Shown here: positions 1 through 6,408 of the stretch, piece after piece
Numbering within the stretch: position 1 is the first letter of the stretch
How the letters are laid out: each line of letters starts with the position of its first letter
Assembly (NCBI RefSeq): GCF_004331345.1
Contig: NZ_SJJZ01000001.1
Coordinates: 1,798,001-1,862,000 of the forward strand
DNA length: 64,000 nucleotides
Source of the DNA: Kribbella soli
GTDB lineage: Bacteria; Actinomycetota; Actinomycetes; Propionibacteriales; Kribbellaceae
Reading direction: 5' to 3'
Made by a program: the position numbers and the translations under genes
The notes under the pieces: generated by a model
The model's database searches: none
The model's input: only the letters and a program-made list of their open reading frames with translations
What the model was told of the DNA's origin: nothing

Positions 1-1590
1 AACCAACGCACAATCGAGTTGATGCGCGACGTCGGCATCGAGGACCAGGTCGTCGACAAGGGCACCGCCCACGACCTGATGGGCCAGACCGCGTTCTGCA
101 CCAGCCTGGCCGGCGAGGAGATCGGCCGGATCCGCACCTGGGGCACGCATCCACGCCGCCTGGCCGACTACACGGAGGCCAGTCCCTGCCTGCCCATGGA
201 TCTCCCCCAGACGCTCTTCGAGCCGATCCTGGTCAGCACAGCCGCCAGCCGCGGCGCGCGGCTCCGGTTCAACACCGAGTACCTGTCCCTGGAGCAGGAC
301 GACGACGGCGTCACCGCCACGGTGCGGGACCGGTTGAGCGACACGACGTACCAGATCCGCGCCAAGTACCTGATCGGTGCGGACGGCGGGCGGAGCAAGG
401 TTGCCCAGGACATCGACCTGCCGATGGCCGGTGCGATGGACATCGAGGGCTCGATGAACATCGTGTTCGAGGCCGACCTGAGCCGGTACGTCGCGCATCG
501 CCCGAGCGTTCTGTACTGGGTCCTCCAGCCCGGCGCGCAGATCGGCGGGATCGGCGCAGGCCTCGTCCGCATGGTCCGCCCGTGGAACGAGTGGCTGATC
601 GTCTGGGGCTACGACATCAACCAGCCCGCCCCGGTGGTCGACGAGGCGATGGCGACCGAGATCGTCCACAACCTGGTCGGCGACGACACGATCGACGTGA
701 AGCTGAAGGGTACGTCGGTCTGGAGCGTCAACCACATGTACGCCGAGAAGATCTCGAAGGGCCGCGTGTTCTGTATGGGTGACGCGATCCACCGGCATCC
801 GCCGAGCAACGGTCTCGGCTCGAACACCTCGATCCAGGACGCGTACAACCTGGCCTGGAAACTCGCGCTGGTCCTCAAGGGCCAGGCCGCGCCCGAACTG
901 CTGCAGAGCTACGACGCCGAGCGCGCCCCGATCGCGCGGCAGATCGTTGACCGCGCCAACAAGAGCCGCAACCAGTTCGGCCAGATCTTCCGGGCGCTCG
1001 GCATGACACCGGACGCTCCCGCCGGACGAACGATCGAGTCACGCAAGGACGACACCCCGGAGGGCGCAGCGCAGCGCGAGGAGCTGCGGAAGGCAATCGA
1101 GCTGAAGGACTACGAGTTCAACGCGCACGGTGTCGAGCTGGGGCAGCGCTACCGGTCGTCCGCCGTGGTCGACGACGGTACGCCCGAGCCGCCGTACGAG
1201 CGGGACCACGAGCTGTACTACCACCCGACAACCTGGCCCGGCGCCCGGATCCCGCACTGCTGGCTGACGCGCGGATCGGACACCCTCAGCACGCTGGACG
1301 TGGTCGGGAAGGGCCGCTTCACCCTGCTCACCGGCATCGGCGGCGACGCATGGGTGAAGGCGGCACAATCCGTGTCCGAGCAGCTCGGCGTACCGATCGA
1401 GCCGTTCGTGATCGGGCCGGGTCGTGAGCTGGACGACCTGTACGGCGACTGGGCGCGGGTGCGCGAGATCCCGGACGAGGGCTGTCTGCTCGTCCGGCCG
1501 GACGCGCACATCGCGTACCGCGCGTTCGACCAGCCCGACGATCCGACGGAAGCGCTCCGTCAGGCGATCGGTGCGGTGTTAGGCCGCTGA
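1..1590 (+). CDS. FAD-dependent aromatic hydroxylase (TfdB/phenol hydroxylase type), 5' end outside window
   Basis: The frame is open from base 1, so the start codon and the N-terminal GxGxxG FAD-binding motif lie to the left; 529 residues are visible. Seen: the GADGG (DG) motif at visible residues 127-131 and the second FAD motif GRVFCMGDAIHRHPP near 254-268, followed by a helix (NTSIQDAYNLAWKLAL) typical of class A flavoprotein monooxygenases. The last ~170 residues resemble the thioredoxin-like C-terminal domain of 2,4-dichlorophenol 6-monooxygenase and phenol 2-monooxygenase. The family uses NAD(P)H and O2 to hydroxylate aromatic rings. The substrate cannot be read from sequence, and no ring-cleavage gene is visible beside it. 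Confidence 0.85.
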   Translation, partial: NQRTIELMRDVGIEDQVVDKGTAHDLMGQTAFCTSLAGEEIGRIRTWGTHPRRLADYTEASPCLPMDLPQTLFEPILVSTAASRGARLRFNTEYLSLEQDDDGVTATVRDRLSDTTYQIRAKYLIGADGGRSKVAQDIDLPMAGAMDIEGSMNIVFEADLSRYVAHRPSVLYWVLQPGAQIGGIGAGLVRMVRPWNEWLIVWGYDINQPAPVVDEAMATEIVHNLVGDDTIDVKLKGTSVWSVNHMYAEKISKGRVFCMGDAIHRHPPSNGLGSNTSIQDAYNLAWKLALVLKGQAAPELLQSYDAERAPIARQIVDRANKSRNQFGQIFRALGMTPDAPAGRTIESRKDDTPEGAAQREELRKAIELKDYEFNAHGVELGQRYRSSAVVDDGTPEPPYERDHELYYHPTTWPGARIPHCWLTRGSDTLSTLDVVGKGRFTLLTGIGGDAWVKAAQSVSEQLGVPIEPFVIGPGRELDDLYGDWARVREIPDEGCLLVRPDAHIAYRAFDQPDDPTEALRQAIGAVLGR

Positions 1591-1767
1591 CGAGGCGGCG
1601 GCCTCGCGGAGGATGCGGTCGAGGATCGCTGAGATCTCCGCGGTCTCGGCGTCCAGCAAGGTGATCAGCGCGACCCGCGAGGTCTCCGACCGCGCCTCCA
1701 GAGCTGCCGCGCTCAACGCACGCACCGTGCCCAGCTCGTGTATCAGTTCGTCCCACAGAGTGTTCAT
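1579..1767 (-). CDS. small hypothetical protein (62 aa)
   Basis: A short acidic, helical protein starting MNTLWDELIHELG and rich in Ala, Glu and Arg; I do not recognise the family. The ATG at 1767 is preferred over a TTG two codons earlier because a GGGGGT Shine-Dalgarno-like stretch lies 6 nt upstream. Its 3' end overlaps the convergent monooxygenase gene by 12 bp. The regular hydrophobic spacing (ALITLLDAETAEISAILDRIL) suggests a helical hairpin or coiled coil. It could be spurious; support is the ribosome-binding site and protein-like composition. Confidence 0.4.
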   Translation of the reverse strand: MNTLWDELIHELGTVRALSAAALEARSETSRVALITLLDAETAEISAILDRILREAAASSAA

Positions 1768-1859
1768 CAGCAAACCCCCATGTGTCCCGTCACCAACCCA
1801 GCGCGACGAGAAGCCTCACTTCTGTCTTACCGAGAACAACGGGCGCAAGCGGAGGAAGG

Positions 1860-3044
1860 TTACGGACTTGTCAACAATTCCCAGCTGTGGGCGGGGACGG
1901 GCGGGGTGTCTGCGAGCGGGAAACGCTGCTCCTGGTCCGAGATGTTCAGCAGCAGGAGGACCGATTGCTCGCCGTGGGTGCTGCGCAGCGCGAGCGACTC
2001 GTTGGTGAGATGCTCGACGGTCGTCCGCGCCCGGGTCAGCCACGGATGCCGCCGCCGTACGCCGATGAGTTCCTGGTGCAAGCGGTACGTCGGCAGGCCG
2101 TACGGCGCCAACTCGTTGGGCGACCCCGGGAACGCCGGCCGGATGGCGTCGTCCCCGCCGGCGCGGTCCTCCTTGAGACCCCGGAACGCCTGCTCGTCGC
2201 CGGAGTAGACGCTCGGTACGCCGGCGACCGTGAACAGGATCGCCAGCGCGTGGCCGAGGTGGCGTTCGTCCTCGAGCCGGGTCGCGAGGCGGGTCACGTC
2301 GTGGTTGCCGACGAACGTCTGCGGGACGAACGTGTCGAGCAGCGCGTTGTGCCGGCCGAGCGCGTACGAGAGCTCGTAGAAGTTGTGATCGTTGAGCGAA
2401 CTCCAGATCGCCTTCCAGAGCTCGTACTGCGTGACGGAGTCGAGCCCGCTCTTCTCGACGTACGCGGCGTAGTCGCCGTGGATGACCTCACCGAAGTACC
2501 AGGTGTCGCGGTCCCGCGGCAGCACCTGGCGCCAGAACTCAGGCGGTACGGCGTACGCGACGTCCAGGCGCCACGCGTCGACACCGCGGTCGATCCAGAA
2601 TCGCAGGACATCGCCGACGTACTGCGCGACGTCGGGGTTGCTGTGGTCGAGGGCGACGAGCTGCTCGTGACCCTCGAACGTGGCGAGGCCATCGGGTGTG
2701 CGCCGGAACCAGTCCGGATGGGCGAACGAGCTGGCGACGTGGTTGAAGACGCCGTCGAGCGCGACCCGGAGGCCGCGGGCGTGGGCCTCGGCGATCAGGT
2801 GGTCGAAGTCGGCCTCGTCACCCAGGCGCGGGTCGATCCGGAAGTGGTCGACGGTGTCGTAGCCGTGGGTTTCGGAGGCGAAGACGGGTCCGAGGAGGAG
2901 CCCGTTGCAGCCCAGGTCGATCGCGTAGTCGAGCCAGTTCTCCAGCTGCGGCAGGCGATGCACGACCGTCTGCTGAGCCGTCGGTTCGGCCGCGGTGAAG
3001 CCGAGCGGATAGATCTGCCACCAGATCGCGTGATCAGGCCACAT
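1860..3044 (-). CDS. GH13 alpha-amylase family glycoside hydrolase
   Basis: A 394-residue cytosolic (no signal peptide) (beta/alpha)8-barrel enzyme of the alpha-amylase clan. All conserved regions are present: region I DGVFNH at 97-102, region II DAWRLDVAY with nucleophile Asp161, region III FGEVIHG with acid/base Glu186, and region IV FVGNHDVTR with Asp249. A small C-terminal beta domain follows. The short length suggests action on small alpha-glucosides or malto-oligosaccharides, not starch granules. Its first codons overlap the end of the upstream FUSC gene by 11 bp, so the two are probably co-transcribed and coupled. The exact specificity (glucosidase, maltogenic, trehalose-related) is not determinable here. 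Confidence 0.9.
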   Translation of the reverse strand: MWPDHAIWWQIYPLGFTAAEPTAQQTVVHRLPQLENWLDYAIDLGCNGLLLGPVFASETHGYDTVDHFRIDPRLGDEADFDHLIAEAHARGLRVALDGVFNHVASSFAHPDWFRRTPDGLATFEGHEQLVALDHSNPDVAQYVGDVLRFWIDRGVDAWRLDVAYAVPPEFWRQVLPRDRDTWYFGEVIHGDYAAYVEKSGLDSVTQYELWKAIWSSLNDHNFYELSYALGRHNALLDTFVPQTFVGNHDVTRLATRLEDERHLGHALAILFTVAGVPSVYSGDEQAFRGLKEDRAGGDDAIRPAFPGSPNELAPYGLPTYRLHQELIGVRRRHPWLTRARTTVEHLTNESLALRSTHGEQSVLLLLNISDQEQRFPLADTPPVPAHSWELLTSP

Positions 3045-4074
3045 ATCGCCTCCTCAGAACCAGAGTAGGAAGTATCGCGATCAGGCATCCGATCACGGTG
3101 TCGATCAGGCGGTACCCGATCGTCGAGAGGCCCGGCGTACGGCCGAGGTCCATCAGGAGGACGACGAGCGGGGTCATGACAGTCGCGTAGGCCGCGTAGT
3201 TACGTTCCTTCAGCAGCGGTCGCAGCCCGGCGAGCACGCTGACCACCGCCACGATCGCCCACGACGGCGGCACCCAGAGTACGAGGGCGCCCCCGACGAG
3301 TACACCGGCGCAGGTGCCGAGACAGCGTTGTGTTGCCCGAAGCAACGATCCGCCGCGGCGCCGGACCACGATCACCACCGCGAGCGCGATCCAGTACGCC
3401 TTCTCCTGATGCCACCACACGCCGATCACCTCGGCCACCGCGAGCGCGGGCACCAGGCATACGGCGTACCGCCATCCCTCGAACCGATGCAGACTCCCCC
3501 ACCAACGTCGCCACAGCTGTCCGTACGTCGGCACGCCGCCGGCCGGGGCACCCGGTGCCGAGAACGCAGCAGCCGCGAGCCCCAGCAGAATCGCCCACGC
3601 GACCCCGACCGCAAACCACCGAGCAACCTCCCAAGCGGCCCCGCCCAACCCGGTCGCCATCACCAGAAACGTGATGAACCGCGCCGTCGCGTCAGCCGTC
3701 CACCGACTGAATCCACCAACGACCGCCGCACCCGCAGCCAGCACCACCACCCCAACTGCGCCCACCCACCCCCGACCCCCCAACCACACCCCAACCAACG
3801 CGGCCGCCGTCACCACCACCCCCACGCGACTTTGTGCACGGGCCAACCACAAAGCGCGACTTTGAGCACCGACCAACCACGAAAACGGTCTGCGAATGGT
3901 TGGTGGGTGCACAAAGTTGGTGGCCAGGGCGCCGAGGGCGGCGAAGGAGGCGTGGGTCAGGTGGCCGGTGGTCACGCCGTACGTGATCGGGCCGGCCATC
4001 GCGAGGGCCGCGGTGACCAGCTGGGCCGGGACCACAGGTGTATCCCGGGACCAGTGGGCGACGTGGATGCTCAT
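3034..4074 (-). CDS. FUSC-family (aromatic acid exporter-like) membrane protein
   Basis: A 346-residue integral membrane protein with two blocks of hydrophobic helices (about 14-48, 84-165 and 205-340) and a conserved Arg-rich segment VIVVRRRGGSLLRATQRCLGTCAGVLVGG, which is the hallmark of FUSC/YccS/AaeB-like permeases. It probably exports aromatic acids or similar amphipathic compounds. It is divergent from a MarR regulator 49 bp away, the usual arrangement for a MarR-controlled exporter, and overlaps the GH13 gene. Residues about 52-83 are encoded by a palindromic repeat cluster (3826-3917), and residues 84-118 by an unusually biased Val/Gly/Trp stretch, so this part may be an in-frame insertion. 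Confidence 0.75.
   Translation of the reverse strand: MSIHVAHWSRDTPVVPAQLVTAALAMAGPITYGVTTGHLTHASFAALGALATNFVHPPTIRRPFSWLVGAQSRALWLARAQSRVGVVVTAAALVGVWLGGRGWVGAVGVVVLAAGAAVVGGFSRWTADATARFITFLVMATGLGGAAWEVARWFAVGVAWAILLGLAAAAFSAPGAPAGGVPTYGQLWRRWWGSLHRFEGWRYAVCLVPALAVAEVIGVWWHQEKAYWIALAVVIVVRRRGGSLLRATQRCLGTCAGVLVGGALVLWVPPSWAIVAVVSVLAGLRPLLKERNYAAYATVMTPLVVLLMDLGRTPGLSTIGYRLIDTVIGCLIAILPTLVLRRRYVA
3826..3917. repeat. palindromic repeat cluster inside the FUSC gene (family 2)
   Basis: Two direct 25-nt units (3826-3850 and 3856-3880, 22 of 25 identical) share the core ACTTTGWGCACSGRCCAACCAC. A third unit (about 3896-3920) is inverted, giving TGGTTGGTGGGTGCACAAAG. Units two and three form a stem of about 19 bp with a 15-nt loop. 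The same arm sequence recurs as an intergenic palindrome at 59981-60037. The cluster keeps the FUSC frame open. Confidence 0.75.
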
Positions 4075-4123
4075 AGTAAGCTGACCTTAGCATTCTCAAG
4101 CGTCAGCGAGCTTAGGATAGTTA
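4075..4123. promoter_or_regulatory. divergent FUSC/marR promoter with repeated AGCTTA half-sites
   Basis: The 49-bp spacer between the two divergent genes holds TAAGCT (4077-4082), facing AGCTTA (4109-4114), with another AGCTTA at 4129-4134 just inside the marR gene. TAGGAT (4113-4118) lies 5 nt before the marR ATG and TAAGGT lies on the other strand 9 nt before the FUSC ATG, so both look like -10 boxes of nearly leaderless transcripts. Binding by the adjacent MarR protein is inferred. Confidence 0.5.
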
Positions 4124-4546
4124 ATGGAAGCTTATGAAACGGCTGTTGCGCTACGGCGGGCCAGCACGCGGTTGGCGTTGCGGCTGCGGGCCGAGCGGGT
4201 CGGGGACGGGCTGGGGAGCACAGGGGTCGCGGTGCTCGGGCAGTTGCATCGGCGTGGGGCACTGACGGCGAGCGAGATCGCCGCGGCCGAGCGCGTGCAG
4301 CCGCAGTCGTTGACGCGGGTGCTGGCGAGCCTCGAGGAGCAGCAGTTGATCTCGCGGCAGCAGGACACGCACGACCGGCGCCGGCACACGATCGAGCTGA
4401 CCGATCGCGGGCGGCAGTTGCTCAAGGACCACATGAAGAGCTCGGATGACTGGCTCGCCGAAGCGATCGAAGAGCGCCTCAATCCCACCGAGCGCGCAGT
4501 ACTCCAACTGGCGGCCGGGATCCTCGATCAGCTGCTCGACGGCTGA
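4124..4546 (+). CDS. MarR-family transcriptional regulator
   Basis: A 140-residue winged-helix protein. The recognition helix is in ERVQPQSLTRVLASLEEQQLISRQQ (about 58-82), followed by the wing DTHDRRRHTIELTDRGRQLL, the most conserved MarR feature. Dimerisation helices are at both ends. It is divergent from the FUSC-type exporter and probably represses it and itself until a small aromatic ligand binds. Its 3' end overlaps the convergent TrmH gene by 19 bp. Confidence 0.88.
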   Translation: MEAYETAVALRRASTRLALRLRAERVGDGLGSTGVAVLGQLHRRGALTASEIAAAERVQPQSLTRVLASLEEQQLISRQQDTHDRRRHTIELTDRGRQLLKDHMKSSDDWLAEAIEERLNPTERAVLQLAAGILDQLLDG

Positions 4547-5154
4547 CCGAACGTGTGCCGGCGGATCCAGGCGTGCATCGCGATCGCGGCCGCCGCGCTG
4601 GCGTTGATCGAGCGGGTCGAGCCGAACTGAGCGATGGAGAGCACGGACGTGCAGATCTGGTGCGCGTCGTCGGTGAGCCCAGGCCCCTCCTGACCGAAGA
4701 GCAGGACGCACTCCCGGGGCAGGTCGTAGGTCTCGAGCGGCACCGCGCCCGGCAGATTGTCGATGCCGATCACGGCCAGTGAACGCTCGGCGGCGTACGT
4801 CGCGAGGTCGGACAGCGCCGGCTGGTGGCGGACGTGCTGGTAGCGGTCGGTGACCATCGCGCCGCGGCGGTTCCACTTCCGGTTGCCGACGATGTGGACC
4901 TCCGACGCGAGGAACGCGTTCGCGGTCCGGACGACCGAGCCGATGTTCAGGTCGTGCTGCCAGTTCTCGATCGCGACGTGGAACGGGTTCCGCTGCCGGT
5001 CGAGGTCCTCGACGATCGCCTCGAGCTTCCAGTACCGGTACTTGTCCACGACATTGCGCCGATCCCCGGCCTCGAGCAGCTCCGGGTCCAGCCGCGGATC
5101 GTCCGGCCAGTCGCCCTCCCAGGGGCCGACGCCGATCTCGCTCGGGCCCACCAT
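4528..5154 (-). CDS. TrmH/SpoU-family RNA 2'-O-methyltransferase
   Basis: A 208-residue SPOUT-fold methyltransferase. Motif 1 is NIGSVVRTANAF (70-81), motif 2 LLFGQEGPGLT (151-161) and motif 3 SIAQFGSTRSINASAAAAIA (173-192), which together form the trefoil-knot AdoMet pocket. It probably methylates a ribose in tRNA or rRNA; the target is not readable. I chose the ATG at 5154 because GGGGAG lies 5 nt upstream. A GTG at 5190 in frame would add 12 residues but has no ribosome-binding site. The open frame continues far upstream antisense to the DedA gene, but that part is not SPOUT-like. Confidence 0.85.
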   Translation of the reverse strand: MVGPSEIGVGPWEGDWPDDPRLDPELLEAGDRRNVVDKYRYWKLEAIVEDLDRQRNPFHVAIENWQHDLNIGSVVRTANAFLASEVHIVGNRKWNRRGAMVTDRYQHVRHQPALSDLATYAAERSLAVIGIDNLPGAVPLETYDLPRECVLLFGQEGPGLTDDAHQICTSVLSIAQFGSTRSINASAAAAIAMHAWIRRHTFGQPSSS

Positions 5155-5214
5155 GTCCGCTCCCCGTACGTCGCTGATCAGCTCATGCACAGGTTGGGAC
5201 GCTACCCTGTCCGC

Positions 5215-5913
5215 GTGCTTCCTCTTGTCGCGATGCTGATGCCGAACTGGATGGACCCGGAGTACCTCCTGCACTGGATGGGTAACTGGGCCCTCTGGGG
5301 CACGCTGCTGGTGGTGTTCATCGAGTGCGGGGTGCTGTTCCCGATCCTGCCCGGTGACTCGCTGCTGTTCGCCGTCGGCCTCTTCATCGCGCAAGGCTCC
5401 ATCGACGTACCGCTCTGGCTGGCCTGTGTGCTGCTGACGATCGCCGCGTTCCTCGGCAACGTCTCCGGCTACTACATCGGCCGAGCCCTGGGTACGTCGT
5501 TGTTCCGCAATCCGAACGCCCGGTTCCTGAAACCGAAGTACATCGAGCAAACGCATGAGTTCTTCGAGCGTTACGGTCCGCGGGCCCTGGTGATGGCGCG
5601 CTTCGTGCCGATCGTCCGGACGTTCATCACGATCGTGGCCGGCGCCGGGAAGATGGACCCGAAGAAGTTCTTCCTCTGGACCGGGGTCGGCGCGGTGATC
5701 TGGGCACCGGGCATTACGCTGCTCGGCCACGCGCTCGGCAACGTCGAGTTCATCCACAAGAACCTCGAGGCCGCGCTGATCCTGCTGGTGCTGATCTCGC
5801 TGATCCCGATGGTGGTCGAGTATCTCCTGGCCCGCCGCCGCAACCGCAACAACAAGTCCGGCGACGCCCCGAAGCACGCCGCGCCCAAGCACCCGGTGAG
5901 CAACGGTCAGTGA
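5215..5913 (+). CDS. DedA-family (VTT domain) membrane protein
   Basis: A 232-residue membrane protein with the SNARE-associated/VTT signature: the re-entrant segment ECGVLFPILPGDSLLFAVG near residues 38-56 and the conserved FxRYGPRALVMARFVPIVRTFITIVAGAGKM near 118-148, including the essential Arg residues. DedA proteins act in the cytoplasmic membrane, and recent work links the family to undecaprenyl-phosphate or phospholipid translocation. The GTG at 5215 follows a TACCCT box by 6 nt, suggesting a leaderless mRNA; ATG at 5233 is the alternative. The C-terminus is a charged Lys/Arg tail. It converges with and overlaps the next gene by 7 bp. Confidence 0.88.
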   Translation: MLPLVAMLMPNWMDPEYLLHWMGNWALWGTLLVVFIECGVLFPILPGDSLLFAVGLFIAQGSIDVPLWLACVLLTIAAFLGNVSGYYIGRALGTSLFRNPNARFLKPKYIEQTHEFFERYGPRALVMARFVPIVRTFITIVAGAGKMDPKKFFLWTGVGAVIWAPGITLLGHALGNVEFIHKNLEAALILLVLISLIPMVVEYLLARRRNRNNKSGDAPKHAAPKHPVSNGQ

Positions 5914-6317
5914 CCGAAAGGAAAGTGCGGCTCCGACCAAACCCAGTCGGTGCTGAGTAGCGACAGGTCGGCGGCCGCGACCGGTCCGGTCGGCAGCGGA
6001 CCGACCACCTGACCGGAACCGAGTGAACAAGCCACCCGGATCCGGTCTGCCGCCTGGTACCAGACCAGCGCCCCCCGTGGCGCCGCCCCTTCACGGAGCA
6101 GGGCGTGGTGGTCGAGCCACCGAACCGCGTCGGCCGCGTCGTGCCAGCCGCTGTCGTGCGCATACCCGAAAGCCATCCGCTGGAACTTCAGCGGCCAGTC
6201 CAGCCAGGCCGCCGATCCGACGCGCTCCAACTGCCAATTGAGCGCCGCCTCGGTATCCCGCGGGTTTGCCACCCGCGGGACGTTCCCGCGTTCCACGACT
6301 ACGTCCCCCCAGGCCAT
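5907..6317 (-). CDS. hypothetical protein, degenerate NlpC/CHAP-like
   Basis: A 136-residue protein without a signal peptide. The segment LNWQLERVGSAAW, then LKFQRMAFGY, DAVRWLDH and APRGALVWYQ, resembles the architecture of actinobacterial NlpC/P60-CHAP-like domains (helix with catalytic Cys, then a PxGALVFW strand). The position where the Cys is expected reads LKFQR and the expected His strand reads RIRVACSLG, so catalytic residues appear lost. The ATG at 6317 has GGGGAGG 4 nt upstream. The fold assignment is a resemblance judged by eye and could be wrong. Confidence 0.5.
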   Translation of the reverse strand: MAWGDVVVERGNVPRVANPRDTEAALNWQLERVGSAAWLDWPLKFQRMAFGYAHDSGWHDAADAVRWLDHHALLREGAAPRGALVWYQAADRIRVACSLGSGQVVGPLPTGPVAAADLSLLSTDWVWSEPHFPFGH

Positions 6318-6408
6318 AGGTCCTCCCCGATCCCCCGTCCTCGGCCTACGTGCCGTGGCATGATCAGAATCCTGCCGAACCCGAATACACCCGCCGTACA
6401 TTGACGCG

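Noticed and set aside
1782..3068. Long plus-strand open frame of 428 codons
   Set aside because: It is the antisense of the GH13 gene, which has all catalytic motifs. Its composition is Arg/Val/Glu-rich without domain signatures, typical of GC-rich shadow frames.
3690..3830. CCA/CAC-rich stretch as a tandem or CRISPR-like repeat
   Set aside because: There is no fixed unit length or spacer pattern. It is the reverse complement of Val/Gly/Trp codons in the FUSC gene.
5155..6030. N-terminal extension of the TrmH gene
   Set aside because: The open frame runs antisense to the DedA gene. Only the part after 5154 has the SPOUT motifs, and a ribosome-binding site precedes the ATG at 5154.
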